Shown here: piece after piece, positions 52,163 through 60,962 of the stretch
Layout: every line of letters begins with the position of its first letter
Numbering within the stretch: the first letter of the stretch is position 1
Assembly: GCF_004912275.1 (NCBI RefSeq)
Contig: NZ_STGY01000079.1
Coordinates: forward strand, 1 to 62,412
Length of the DNA stretch: 62,412 nt
DNA from: Glycomyces buryatensis
GTDB taxonomy: Bacteria > Actinomycetota > Actinomycetes > Mycobacteriales > Micromonosporaceae
Reading direction: 5' to 3'
Notes under the pieces: generated by a model
What the model saw: only the letters and a program-made list of their open reading frames with translations
Database searches by the model: none
What the model was told of the DNA's origin: nothing
Made by a program: the position numbers and the translations under genes

Positions 52163-52168
52163 TAGCCT
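52163..52168 (+). promoter_or_regulatory. Leaderless -10 hexamer TAGCCT
   Basis: TAGCCT ends 6 nt before ATG 52175; no ribosome site. Confidence 0.6.
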
Positions 52169-52174
52169 CGGAGC

Positions 52175-53356
52175 ATGCCTTCGAGCTCGCATTCGGCGGA
52201 TTCTCTGAAAACAGAGATGAGCCCCGCCTACGGCACCGGCACGCTCTCTGACGTCATGCCCACCGCCCTGGCGGCCCTGGGAGTCCCCGGAGCCGACGGC
52301 GGCCTCCAACCGATACGCGGCGAGCTCGAAGGGGTCAAGCGCGTCGCGGTGCTCCTGCTCGACGGCTTCGGCTACCACCTCCTCGGTCAAGCCGCCCAGG
52401 CCAGCGCCACCATCGGCGACATCCAGGGCGGCCACATCGGCACGCTCATCCCGATCACCGCGACCGTGCCGTCCTCCACCCCGATCAGCCTCGCCTCGCT
52501 CGCCACCGGCCAGACGCCCGGCCGGCACGGCATCATCGGCTTCACCGTCCGCGTCCCCGACACCGGTGACCTGGTCACCCACATCCGCTGGGACGGCTCG
52601 CCCGACCCCGAGACGTGGCAGCCCGTCCCGACCAGCTTCGAGCTCGCGTCCGCCGACGGCGTCGTCTGCACCGTGGTCTCGAACGGCAGCTTCCGCGACA
52701 CCGGGCTGACCCGGGCGATCTACCGCGGCGCCGACTGGTTCCCCGCCGCCACTCCCGCAGAGGTCGCCGCCGAGACCATCAGCGCGCTCTCACGGGGCGA
52801 GCGGACCCTGGTGTACGCGTATCTGCCCGACGTCGACACCGTCGGCCATTTTCACGGGATCGGCTCGACCCAGTGGCTCGACGCGGTCGCGACCGTCGCC
52901 GAGACCATCGACGACATCCTCACCGGCCTCCCGCCGGACGCGGCCCTGCTGGTCACCGCCGACCACGGGATGGTGAACACGACCGAGAAACTGCTGGTGG
53001 ACGAACACCCGGACCTGCACCGGGGAGTGGAGTCGATCGGCGGGGACGGGCGAATGCGCTACCTCTACACCGCGCCCGGCGCGCGCGAGGACGTGGCGGA
53101 CACGTGGAAGTCGGCGGTCGCCGGGCGCGCCGAGATCCTGCGACGGGAGGAAGCGGTCGAACGCGGGTGGTTCGGACCGGTGGTGACGGAGTCGAACCTG
53201 CGACGCATCGGCGATCTGGTGGTGGTCTGCCGCGACACGTTCGCGATCGTGGGAGTCGAGGGCGAGCCCCAGCATTTGAAGCGGCTGATCGGCCAGCACG
53301 GTGGATTGACCGCGGCGGAGATGGCGATCCCGTTGTGGGCCTATCGAAACGGCTGA
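52175..53356 (+). CDS. Nucleotide pyrophosphatase/phosphodiesterase family enzyme
   Basis: 393 residues of the alkaline-phosphatase superfamily, NPP branch. Metal-binding residues lie in VAVLLLDGFGYHLL, the catalytic Thr/Ser in TVPSSTPISLASLATGQTPGRHGIIGF, then YLPDVDTVGHFHG, LLVTADHGMVNT and GQHGGLTAAEM. No signal peptide is visible, so it is probably cytoplasmic. It hydrolyses phosphodiesters or pyrophosphates with two zinc ions; substrate unknown. Confidence 0.93.
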   Translation: MPSSSHSADSLKTEMSPAYGTGTLSDVMPTALAALGVPGADGGLQPIRGELEGVKRVAVLLLDGFGYHLLGQAAQASATIGDIQGGHIGTLIPITATVPSSTPISLASLATGQTPGRHGIIGFTVRVPDTGDLVTHIRWDGSPDPETWQPVPTSFELASADGVVCTVVSNGSFRDTGLTRAIYRGADWFPAATPAEVAAETISALSRGERTLVYAYLPDVDTVGHFHGIGSTQWLDAVATVAETIDDILTGLPPDAALLVTADHGMVNTTEKLLVDEHPDLHRGVESIGGDGRMRYLYTAPGAREDVADTWKSAVAGRAEILRREEAVERGWFGPVVTESNLRRIGDLVVVCRDTFAIVGVEGEPQHLKRLIGQHGGLTAAEMAIPLWAYRNG

Positions 53357-53468
53357 GCGCCCCTGGAATCGATGTAGTACACATCGGCATGGACGCCGGA
53401 TCACCCCCACCTGCGTGAGGAGCACGAGGCGCCCAGCCGCGTGTACAACGAGTGTCGGACCCGATGGT

Positions 53469-53474
53469 TACGCT
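53469..53474 (+). promoter_or_regulatory. Leaderless -10 hexamer TACGCT for dinB
   Basis: TACGCT ends 6 nt before GTG 53481. No LexA-type box is evident. Confidence 0.55.
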
Positions 53475-53480
53475 TCGAGT

Positions 53481-54704
53481 GTGACCAGCGATCTCGACAG
53501 GTACATCGGTCCCGATTTGCCCGATGAAGGCTTGAATATTCTTCATGTGGACATGGACGCCTTCTTCGCGTCCGTGGAGATCGCGCGCGACCCCTCGCTC
53601 CGCGGCAAGCCCGTCATCGTCGCCGGACTCGGGCCGCGCGGGGTCGTCTCGGCCGCCTCCTACGAGGCCCGCAAGTACGGCGTCCACTCCGCCCTGCCCA
53701 CCGCCATCGCCCGCCGCCGTTGCCCGGGCGGCGTCTTCATGACGCCCACGACCTCCTACGGCGAGGTCTCGCGCGCGGTCATGGCGATCTTCCGCGAGTA
53801 CACCCCGCACGTCCAGCCCATCTCCGTCGACGAGGCGTTCCTCGACGTCTCCGGCGCCCGCCGCCTCATCGGCTCACCGGCCGAGATCGGCCACCGGATC
53901 CGCCGCCGCGTCCGCGAGGAACACGACATCACCTGCACCGTCGGCATCGCCTCCACCAAGTTCCTCGCCAAGCTCGCCTCCGAGGCCGCCAAACCCGACG
54001 GGCTCGGCATCGTCCCGTGCGCGACCGAACTCGAATTCCTCCACCGCCTCCCCATCCGCGCCGTCTGGGGCATCGGCGAGAAGACCGCCCAGAAACTCAC
54101 CCGCCTCGGCATGCGCACCGTCGGCGACATCGCCCGCCTCGACGTCGACGCGCTGACCGCCTCGGTCGGCACCGCCTCGGCCGAGCACCTGTGGGCGCTG
54201 GCGCGCAATATCGACCCGCGCCCGGTCCGCCCGGAACGGGTCGAGAAGTCCATCAGCAATGAGACGACATTCGGCCGCGACGCCCCCGACGGATCCGTGT
54301 GGGGACCGACGCTGCTCGAGCTCTCCCGCAAGGTCGCCTCGCGGGCGCGGGCCGCGGGCTGGGCGGGCCGCGGCGTGACCGTCAAGATTCGATTCGGAGA
54401 CTTCCGCACCATCACCCGCTCCCGGATGCTGTCGGCCCCGACCGATGTCGGCCACGAAATCTACGCCGCCGCAAGGGAACTCGCCGACACCGCCGCGACC
54501 GCGCCGGTCCGGCTCATCGGGGTGCGCCTCGATCACCTGGTCGAGGCCGCCGCCGTCGGCCGCCAGGTCGCGCTCGGCGAACCGGAGCACGGGTGGCGGG
54601 ACATCGAGACGGCCATCGATTCGGCCGCCGCCAAGTTCGGGAAGGGGGCGGTCCGCTCGGCGGGCCGGCTCAAACGGGACGGCGATGCGCGGACTCGCGA
54701 TTAG
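53481..54704 (+). CDS. dinB: DNA polymerase IV
   Basis: 407 residues from GTG 53481, chosen for the leaderless -10 and because the N-terminus (TSDLDRYIGPDLPDEGLNILHVDMDAFFASVE) then fits. Y-family catalytic acidic residues are in VDMDAFFASVE and SVDEAFLDVSG, with CTVGIASTKFLAKLASEAAKPDG and the helix-hairpin-helix GIGEKTAQKLTRLGMRTVGDIARLD. It makes error-prone DNA across lesions. The C-terminus stops soon after the little-finger domain (AAKFGKGAVRSAG); no QxxLF-type clamp-binding motif is visible, as in some actinobacterial DinB proteins. Confidence 0.96.
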   Translation: MTSDLDRYIGPDLPDEGLNILHVDMDAFFASVEIARDPSLRGKPVIVAGLGPRGVVSAASYEARKYGVHSALPTAIARRRCPGGVFMTPTTSYGEVSRAVMAIFREYTPHVQPISVDEAFLDVSGARRLIGSPAEIGHRIRRRVREEHDITCTVGIASTKFLAKLASEAAKPDGLGIVPCATELEFLHRLPIRAVWGIGEKTAQKLTRLGMRTVGDIARLDVDALTASVGTASAEHLWALARNIDPRPVRPERVEKSISNETTFGRDAPDGSVWGPTLLELSRKVASRARAAGWAGRGVTVKIRFGDFRTITRSRMLSAPTDVGHEIYAAARELADTAATAPVRLIGVRLDHLVEAAAVGRQVALGEPEHGWRDIETAIDSAAAKFGKGAVRSAGRLKRDGDARTRD

Positions 54705-54908
54705 ACGTCCGCGAAGTGGGAATCCCACCGCGGTGGCGGACCGCGTTACCGGGTGCAGGAGTTGATGAATCCCAGTAGGGTCACTAGGGTCAGATTCAAG
54801 GACGAACTGCCTTCCGCCTCGGGCGAAAGCCTCGTAGACTTGAAACAACAGCACCAAGGACCGTCGCCGCGACGACGGCCCCGCCGAGACTAGTGCAGGA
54901 GGAGTGTC
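54705..54908. other. Intergenic region before the DUF3040 gene
   Basis: No gene. It contains a TAGACT -10-like hexamer near 54835 that would give a leader of about 65 nt, a small GTCG/CGAC hairpin, and AGGAGGAG just before GTG 54909. Confidence 0.5.
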
Positions 54909-55340
54909 GTGCCGCTCTCCGACCACGAGCAACGGCTGTTCGAGGAAATCGAACAGTCCTTGTCCGAAGACCCGCAGTTCGCTTCTGCTGTGCGCTCACA
55001 CGACCCCGCGCACGTCACCCGCCGCCGGCTGATCTTGGCCGGCGTCGTCACCGTCATCGGTATCGGCGTCGTCATCGGCTCCGTCATCGGCGGAGGCTCC
55101 ATGGCCAAGTGGGGCGCACCGATCGGCGCGGTGCTCATGTTCGGCGGCCTGCTGCTGGGACTGTGGGCGCAACGCCGCGGCGCCAATGGCCCCGGCCAGC
55201 TGAAGGCCGTGGATGGCAAGGCCACGCGGACCACCGGCAGCGCCGGTGGCGGCGGGAAAAAGGCCCCCAAGCCCGGCAGCTTCACCTCCCGCATGGAGGA
55301 ACGTTGGCGCCGCCGCCGCGACAGCGGGGACATGTTCTAG
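54909..55340 (+). CDS. DUF3040 membrane protein
   Basis: 143 residues from GTG 54909 with AGGAGGAG about 6 nt upstream. PLSDHEQRLFEEIEQSLSEDPQFASAVR is the hallmark N-terminus of DUF3040 proteins of actinobacteria. Two hydrophobic helices follow (about 42-62 and 68-87), then a Gly/Lys-rich tail ending in MEERWRRRRDSGDMF. It is membrane-bound with both ends in the cytoplasm. In many actinobacteria it lies near dinB, as here. Function unknown. Confidence 0.93.
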   Translation: MPLSDHEQRLFEEIEQSLSEDPQFASAVRSHDPAHVTRRRLILAGVVTVIGIGVVIGSVIGGGSMAKWGAPIGAVLMFGGLLLGLWAQRRGANGPGQLKAVDGKATRTTGSAGGGGKKAPKPGSFTSRMEERWRRRRDSGDMF

Positions 55341-55372
55341 GCCGTAACCCCACAGAAGCAATACAGACGAGA

Positions 55373-55404
55373 AGAACGGGCCCGCCTTTCGGCGGGCCCG
55401 TTCT
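55373..55404. terminator. Strong bidirectional stem-loop terminator
   Basis: A 14-bp perfect stem (AGAACGGGCCCGCC / GGCGGGCCCGTTCT) with loop TTTC between convergent DUF3040 and DUF4191 genes. Confidence 0.9.
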
Positions 55405-55423
55405 CGTAGTCTTCGCTGCGGCT

Positions 55424-56119
55424 CTAGCGGCCCTTGAGCATGGCCCGGCGGGCGCCCTTGCCGGCATTGGCGCTGGTCGGGATCGGGCCCTTCGGGATGG
55501 CCATGCCGATGCCGAGCGCGTCGAGGCGCTTGGCGATGTGGTTGGCGTCCTTGGACTCGATGTTCTTGGGCAGCTTCGTCAGCCGCTTGCGGATCTCGGT
55601 CACAGAGAAGTCGTCATTGGCCGTCTCGCCCACCATGAAGGTGTAGACCGGCGCCGAGCCGACCACTCGCGAGATGCGCTTCTTCTCCTGGCCGAGGAGC
55701 TTGCGGACCTTGCCGCCGCCCTCGCCCAGCAGCACCACGCCGGCCTTGCCGACCGCGCGGTGGACCATCTGGGTCTCCGAGACCGCCGCGACGCCGGGCG
55801 TCACGGTCCAGCCGCGCATCCCGTCGATCAGCGCGTACGCCGCGCCCGGCTTGCCGATCGCCTCCTGGTTCACCACCTTGCTCGTGCGCGTATTGAGCAC
55901 GATCAACACGGCGAGCAGCGCCACGAACAGCGAGCTGACGAACCAGAGCAGGGAGAAGTTGGCAAAGATGACCAAGGCGGTGACGATGATGAACGGCAGG
56001 AGGACAGCCGCGGCCGCGAGCGGCAGGAACAACTTGTCCCGCTGCGTCGTGAACTTGAAGGCCATCCCGATCGTTTTCAGGCGTGACCCGAACGTCTCTT
56101 TCTCCTGCTGCTTAGCCAT
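55424..56119 (-). CDS. DUF4191 membrane protein
   Basis: 231 residues with two hydrophobic helices (about 31-50 and 52-75) near the N-terminus and a soluble C-terminal domain: GRTSKVVNQEAIGKPGAAYALIDG-type segment (here NTRTSKVVNQEAIGKPGAAY), MRGWTVTPGVAAVSETQMVHR, GVVLLGEGGGKVRKLLGQEKKR, ending in a basic tail. This is the actinobacterial DUF4191 family, nearly always directly downstream of lipA as seen here (90 bp gap, same strand). Function unknown. Confidence 0.94.
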   Translation of the reverse strand: MAKQQEKETFGSRLKTIGMAFKFTTQRDKLFLPLAAAAVLLPFIIVTALVIFANFSLLWFVSSLFVALLAVLIVLNTRTSKVVNQEAIGKPGAAYALIDGMRGWTVTPGVAAVSETQMVHRAVGKAGVVLLGEGGGKVRKLLGQEKKRISRVVGSAPVYTFMVGETANDDFSVTEIRKRLTKLPKNIESKDANHIAKRLDALGIGMAIPKGPIPTSANAGKGARRAMLKGR

Positions 56120-56209
56120 GCACTCAAGTCTACGGTGCGACGCGCGACTCTCGGCGTCGGCTGGACCCTTGAAGTCGCGAAGTACGCGTGATCGTTGCTA
56201 CCTGTGTTC

Positions 56210-57148
56210 TTATGCGAGTGCGTTCGTACGCGCGTCGATCGCCTGCTGGTACAGGCGGCCCGCGCGGTAGGAGGAGCGGACCAGCGGGCCGCTCATGACG
56301 CCGGCGAAGCCGATCTCCTCGGCCTCGGTCGACAGCTCCACGAACTCCTCGGGCTTGACCCACCGCTCGACCGGGTGGTGGCGCTTCGTCGGGCGCAGGT
56401 ACTGGGTGATGGTGATGAGTTCGCAGCCCGCGGCGTGCAGGTCGACGAGGGCCTGCGAGATCTCCTCGCGGGTCTCGCCCATGCCCAGGATCAGGTTCGA
56501 CTTGGTCACCAGGCCGTCCTCGCGGGCCTTCGTGATGACCTCCAGCGAGCGCTCGTACTTGAACGCGGGCCGGATGCGCTTGAAGATGCGCGGCACCGTC
56601 TCCACGTTGTGCGCCAGCACCTGCGGACGCGAGGAGAAGACCTCGGCCAGCTGCTCGGGCACCGCGTTGAAGTCGGGGATGAGCAGCTCGACGCCGCAGT
56701 CGGGGAGCGTGGCGTGGATCTGGCGGACCGTCTCGGCGTACAGCCAGGCGCCGCCGTCGTCCAGGTCGTCGCGGGCGACGCCGGTGATCGTGGCGTACTT
56801 CAGGCCCATCTTCTCGACCGACTCGGCCACGCGGCGCGGCTCGTCGCGGTCGAGCGGGTCGGGCTTGCCGGTGTCGATCTGGCAGAAGTCGCAGCGGCGG
56901 GTGCACTGGGAACCGCCGATGAGGAAGGTCGCCTCGCGGTCCTCCCAACATTCGAAGATGTTGGGACAGCCCGCCTCCTGGCAGACCGTGTGCAGTCCCT
57001 CGGTCTTGACCAGCTTGTGGAGTTCGGTGTACTCGGGGCCGGTCTTGGCCTTGACCTTGATCCAGGAGGGTTTCTTCTCGATCGGGGTTTCGGCGTTTCG
57101 CACTTCAAGACGCAGCATCCGGCGTCCCTGAGGCTGTTCGGAAGTCAC
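56210..57148 (-). CDS. lipA: Lipoyl synthase
   Basis: 312 residues from GTG 57148, supported by a TACTCT -10 that ends 6 nt upstream and by family length; upstream in-frame starts would add 47 unrelated residues. LipA is a radical-SAM enzyme that inserts two sulfurs into protein-bound octanoate. The auxiliary cluster Cys are in [15 protein letters not shown], and the radical-SAM CxxxCxxC is [26 protein letters not shown] context, [13 protein letters not shown] and [17 protein letters not shown] are typical. DUF4191 follows. Confidence 0.97.
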   Translation of the reverse strand: MTSEQPQGRRMLRLEVRNAETPIEKKPSWIKVKAKTGPEYTELHKLVKTEGLHTVCQEAGCPNIFECWEDREATFLIGGSQCTRRCDFCQIDTGKPDPLDRDEPRRVAESVEKMGLKYATITGVARDDLDDGGAWLYAETVRQIHATLPDCGVELLIPDFNAVPEQLAEVFSSRPQVLAHNVETVPRIFKRIRPAFKYERSLEVITKAREDGLVTKSNLILGMGETREEISQALVDLHAAGCELITITQYLRPTKRHHPVERWVKPEEFVELSTEAEEIGFAGVMSGPLVRSSYRAGRLYQQAIDARTNALA

Positions 57149-57154
57149 GGCCCT

Positions 57155-57160
57155 AGAGTA
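57155..57160 (-). promoter_or_regulatory. Leaderless -10 hexamer TACTCT for lipA
   Basis: On the minus strand TACTCT ends 6 nt before GTG 57148. Confidence 0.6.
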
Positions 57161-57244
57161 CGCCGCGTCCCGCTGAGACGGCAGGTGTCGCTCCGCACAG
57201 CAGACCCGCGAGAAATAGGTCGGATGTTTCGCCCGCTGCTCTAA

Positions 57245-57250
57245 TAGGCT
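57245..57250 (+). promoter_or_regulatory. -10 hexamer TAGGCT of purC
   Basis: TAGGCT lies 28 bp before GTG 57279. Transcription would start near 57257 and give a short leader with the site GGGGAG, so this gene is leadered. Confidence 0.55.
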
Positions 57251-57278
57251 TGACCCATCGACCAGCAGGGGAGCAGCA

Positions 57279-58112
57279 GTGGAACGCATTCACCAGGGCA
57301 AGGTCCGTGACGTCTATGCCGACGGAGACGACCTGATCCTCGTCGCCTCGAATCGGGTCAGCGTCTACGACGTCGTGCTCCCCACCGAGATTCCCGAGAA
57401 GGGCGCCCTGCTCACGGCCCTGAGCCTGTGGTGGTTCGACCAGCTGGCCGATCTCGTCCCCAATCACATCATCTCCGCCGATGACGTGCCCGCCGAGTTC
57501 GCCGGGCGCGCCGTGAGGGTCCGCCGCCTCGAAATGCTCAAAGTCGAGGCGATCGCCCGCGGCTACCTCACCGGCTCCGGACTCGCCGACTACCGTGCCA
57601 CCGGCGCCGTCTGCGGCATCGAACTTCCCGAGGGACTGATCGACGGCTCGCAGCTGCCCGAGCCGATCTACACCCCCAGCACGAAGGCCACCGTCGGCGA
57701 ACACGACGAGGCCATCACCTTCGAGCAGTCCGCCAAGGACATCGGTGCGGAGCTCGCAGCCCGAATCCGCGACCTCACCCTGGCGATCTACAAGCGCGGC
57801 TCCGAGATCGCCTCTGATCGCGGCATCCTCATCGCCGACACCAAACTCGAATTCGGCATCGACACCGAGGGCACCCTCCGCCTGGGCGACGAGGTCCTCA
57901 CCTCCGACTCGTCCCGGTTCTGGGACGCCGAGCTGTGGAAGCCCGGCCAGAGCCAGCCCTCGTTCGACAAGCAGTACGTGCGCGACTGGGCCAAGTCCAC
58001 CGGCTGGCGACCCGACGACGCCACGGCGCCCGAGATCCCCGAATCGGTCGTCGCGGCCACCAGGGCCAAGTACGTCGAGGCCTATGAGCGCCTCACCGGA
58101 ACGAAATGGTAA
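57279..58112 (+). CDS. purC: SAICAR synthase
   Basis: 277 residues from GTG 57279. PurC joins aspartate to CAIR with ATP in purine synthesis. Motifs: [70 protein letters not shown], and [32 protein letters not shown] followed by [10 protein letters not shown]. It is monocistronic, with no other pur gene in the window. Confidence 0.97.
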   Translation: MERIHQGKVRDVYADGDDLILVASNRVSVYDVVLPTEIPEKGALLTALSLWWFDQLADLVPNHIISADDVPAEFAGRAVRVRRLEMLKVEAIARGYLTGSGLADYRATGAVCGIELPEGLIDGSQLPEPIYTPSTKATVGEHDEAITFEQSAKDIGAELAARIRDLTLAIYKRGSEIASDRGILIADTKLEFGIDTEGTLRLGDEVLTSDSSRFWDAELWKPGQSQPSFDKQYVRDWAKSTGWRPDDATAPEIPESVVAATRAKYVEAYERLTGTKW

Positions 58113-58169
58113 GGCGCCCATAGGGAAGCGTCGCTCCAGGTCCGGAACCGCCAGGGTTCTTGAACACCC

Positions 58170-60821
58170 CTAGGCCTGGTCGAACAGGCCCTCGGCGACG
58201 AAGCCGCCCTCGGCCGCGCCCGGCGGCACCGCGAACACCGCGCTGCCCTCGGCCACGATGAACTCCATCAGGCGGTCACCCCCGGCCATCTTCTCCTGGG
58301 TGTCGATGAACACCTGCGGGTCGGACTGGAACGAGGCGAACAGCAGCCCCGCGTCATAAGGGTGCTCGTCGTGTCCGTGGTCGGCCGTCCCGGCGGCGTG
58401 GTCGTGGTCGACGGCGTCCGAGCTCACGTCCCCCTGGGTCAGGAACCCGTAGTCGTAGTTGTATCCGCGGCGGAACATCTTCGCCTCGTGCGTGAGCGCC
58501 ACGTGAGAGTCGGCCGGGATCGCCGGCAGTCCTGAGTCGTCGACCGCCTCGAAGTCCGGGTGGTCGAACTCCCCGCCGCCGCTCAGCGGCGCGCCCGAGT
58601 CGCGGTCCTTGCCGATGGTCAGGTTCTGCTCCTCTGCCGTCGCTGCACTCCAGGCCGGCATCTTCATCCGGATCTTGCGGAACACCAGGTAAGTTCCGCC
58701 CTCGAACCAGTCCGGCTCGGACTCGGTCGCCCACACGCGCTGGTCGAAATCGTCGCTGCCGAGTTCGGGATTGAGGCTGCCGTCCTTGAATCCCTGGAGG
58801 TTCCGCGGGGTGCCGCCATCGGCGGGACCCGACATGAACCCCTGCTGGACCCAGCGCAGCGTCGCCGCGCCGACCGCGCGCTTGCGCAGCTCCAGGAACG
58901 CGCCCGAGACCACCTGCTGGTCGTCGCCGCAGATCTGGACCAGCAGGTCGCCGCCCGACCAGGTCGGATTCAGCTGGTCGCCGTCGAACTCGGGCAGCTC
59001 GACCAGTTTCGACGGCTGCCGTGAGTCCAGACTGGTCTTGGCGAACGCCCCCGGACCGAGCCCGAACGTGACCGTCAGCCGCGCCGGATTCAGCCCGACC
59101 GAGACCGCCTCGGCGTCGAAGTGCTCATCGCTGTCGCCATTGCGCTTAGGCGCTGCCTTACCGACCGCCATCGCCGCCGCGGCGGCCGACCAGTCCGACA
59201 TGAGCGTCTGGAGCCGTTCGGCCGTGATGTCCTCGGCCAGGTCGAAGGCCGTGAACATCGCATGGCCCTGCGCCGGGGTGGCGATCCCGGCCTGCCGGTC
59301 GCCGTAGAACGGCTCCGTCTCGGTCCCGTGTTCGTGCCCGGCTTCGTCCTCGTGTTCGTGGTTCTGCCCCAGCGTGTACCCCACTCCGGCGCCTAGCGCG
59401 GCCGTGACCGTGGCGGCCCCGAGCGCGGTCCGCCGAGAGACACCGCTGGAATCGGATTCGTCGGTGGCGGGGCGCTTTCGCTGCCACAGCCCGATCAGGG
59501 CATCGACCGCGAGAAAGGCCAGCAGCGGAATTCCGAACAGCGGCAGGAACCAGCCGATCACCGCGACGACCGGCACCGCTACCGCCAGCAGCGGCCAGGG
59601 CAGGCGCCGCAGCGATCCGCGCGGATACGGGCGGCCCACAGCGGCGCCCTTGGGACGCCGCTGCCACCACATCCGGTAGCCCCACCCGATCATGAAGATC
59701 AGGGCGACCATCGCGGCAGCCAGCAGCAGCTGGTTGACCAGCCCGAAGAACAGGCCCATGTGCAGCGCGATCACGACCTTCGTCACCTGCGCCATGAACG
59801 GCCAGTCCGCGAATCGGAGCGAGTCGTGGACGGCCGGAACGCCGTCTGCGGTCGTGATCGTCATGGTGTCCTGCTGGATCGGGAAGGCGCGCTGCTCCTC
59901 CGAGATCAAGAACTCGCCGCCGTCGCCGGTCGGGAAGGTGATCTCAAGGGGCCCTTCCATATCGGCGTCGACGGCAGTCTCGTAGACGTCCTGGATCAGC
60001 GCCAGGTCGAACGCCGAGACACCCGTCGAATGGACGTGGCCCTCGTGCCCGGCGTGCTCCCCGGCGTCGGCCGAGATCGACGGCGTGGTCCAGCTCACCT
60101 GCTCGCGCAGCTCGCTGATATTGGCGCCCGCATAGGTCGACCAGGTCAGGCCGGTCACCGACAGGAACAGCAGCAGCCCGGCCAGCCACAACCCGACCGG
60201 GGCGTGCCAGTTCAAGGTCTTGGCCCGGCTCGGTTCGCCGCCGCTGCGGGGCCACAGGCCGCCACCCTGACGTTTGCGGCGGACCACCCACAGGACCAGG
60301 CCGCCGAGGATCACCACCCAAAGCCAGCTCGCGGCCAGCTCCGAGTAGACCCGGCCCGGCTCGCCCAGGTGCAGGTGGCGGTGCAGGGTCGAAATCCACT
60401 CCCGGATCGGCCCGGCGTGGGACGAGCCGTACGTGGTCGAGTCGCCCCGCACCTCACCGGTGTAGGGGTCGACGAAGACGATGGGGACGGCTCCGGACTC
60501 ACGGGCGACGCCGTCGTCCATGAGCACCCCGGTGGTGTCCTCGGCAGCGTCCGCCGGGCGCACCCCGGTGACGGTCCAATCGGGGTGGGCGGCGGTGGCG
60601 GCCTCGATCTGCTGGTTCAGCGGCAGCGCCGTGCCGCCGGAGTCCTCCACGGTGTAAAGGTCGTCGTAGACGATGTTCTCGACCTGGTACGACAACGCAT
60701 AGGCCAGGCCTGTCAGCGCCGAGACCAGCAGGAATGGGGCTATGAGTATCCCGGCGTAGAAATGCAGCCGGAGCGCCAGCTGCTTCAGGGCAGCAGGCAT
60801 TGACAATGTTCGATTGGACAT
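58170..60821 (-). CDS. PepSY membrane reductase-DyP peroxidase fusion
   Basis: 883 residues with two parts. Residues about 10-440 are a PepSY-associated membrane protein: helix 1 (about 22-42), external PepSY-type loops, TLHRHLHLG, a helix plus WVVRRKRQ, KTLNWHAPVGLWLAGLLLFLSVTGLTW, and further helices to about 450. Such proteins (PiuB/FoxB-like) carry heme-type His in the membrane and act in iron or siderophore reduction. At about 457 comes a twin-arginine-like SRRTALGAATVTAALG, then a dye-decolorizing peroxidase domain: the GXXDG motif GFKDG (about 677), the heme-ligand His in SHVALTHEAK (about 772) and MFRRGYNYD. Three His-rich stretches (about 255-265, 482-497, 804-823) look metal-binding. 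The fusion predicts an external heme peroxidase fixed to a membrane reductase, probably for iron or copper handling. ATG 60821 has GAGAGTGAG upstream. Confidence 0.93.
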   Translation of the reverse strand: MSNRTLSMPAALKQLALRLHFYAGILIAPFLLVSALTGLAYALSYQVENIVYDDLYTVEDSGGTALPLNQQIEAATAAHPDWTVTGVRPADAAEDTTGVLMDDGVARESGAVPIVFVDPYTGEVRGDSTTYGSSHAGPIREWISTLHRHLHLGEPGRVYSELAASWLWVVILGGLVLWVVRRKRQGGGLWPRSGGEPSRAKTLNWHAPVGLWLAGLLLFLSVTGLTWSTYAGANISELREQVSWTTPSISADAGEHAGHEGHVHSTGVSAFDLALIQDVYETAVDADMEGPLEITFPTGDGGEFLISEEQRAFPIQQDTMTITTADGVPAVHDSLRFADWPFMAQVTKVVIALHMGLFFGLVNQLLLAAAMVALIFMIGWGYRMWWQRRPKGAAVGRPYPRGSLRRLPWPLLAVAVPVVAVIGWFLPLFGIPLLAFLAVDALIGLWQRKRPATDESDSSGVSRRTALGAATVTAALGAGVGYTLGQNHEHEDEAGHEHGTETEPFYGDRQAGIATPAQGHAMFTAFDLAEDITAERLQTLMSDWSAAAAAMAVGKAAPKRNGDSDEHFDAEAVSVGLNPARLTVTFGLGPGAFAKTSLDSRQPSKLVELPEFDGDQLNPTWSGGDLLVQICGDDQQVVSGAFLELRKRAVGAATLRWVQQGFMSGPADGGTPRNLQGFKDGSLNPELGSDDFDQRVWATESEPDWFEGGTYLVFRKIRMKMPAWSAATAEEQNLTIGKDRDSGAPLSGGGEFDHPDFEAVDDSGLPAIPADSHVALTHEAKMFRRGYNYDYGFLTQGDVSSDAVDHDHAAGTADHGHDEHPYDAGLLFASFQSDPQVFIDTQEKMAGGDRLMEFIVAEGSAVFAVPPGAAEGGFVAEGLFDQA

Positions 60822-60861
60822 GACTCACTCTCTGAGCAGCCCGGAGATACTTCGAAAAAAC

Positions 60862-60897
60862 TCGTTGACTTAGTCAACGACTTTGAATGCCAAAGTC
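60862..60897 (-). promoter_or_regulatory. Tandem palindromes upstream of the PepSY-DyP gene
   Basis: TCGTTGACTTAGTCAACGA (60862-60880, 8-bp arms around TTA) is followed at once by GACTTTG-AATGC-CAAAGTC (60879-60897, 7-bp arms). Both are perfect, 41 bp upstream of the start. The centre TTGACT on the minus strand could be part of a -35 box. No IdeR-type iron box is present. Confidence 0.7.
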
Positions 60898-60962
60898 ATC
60901 GAAATTGCGAACGAGGTCTCCGAGCAGGGGGATTCAGCGCCGATGCGCTGAGGACGACGAAT

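Noticed and set aside
60840..60900. IdeR/DtxR iron box before the PepSY-DyP gene
   Set aside because: The palindromes have TTGACT/AGTCAA and GACTTTG half-sites, not the TTAGGTTAG-type iron box.
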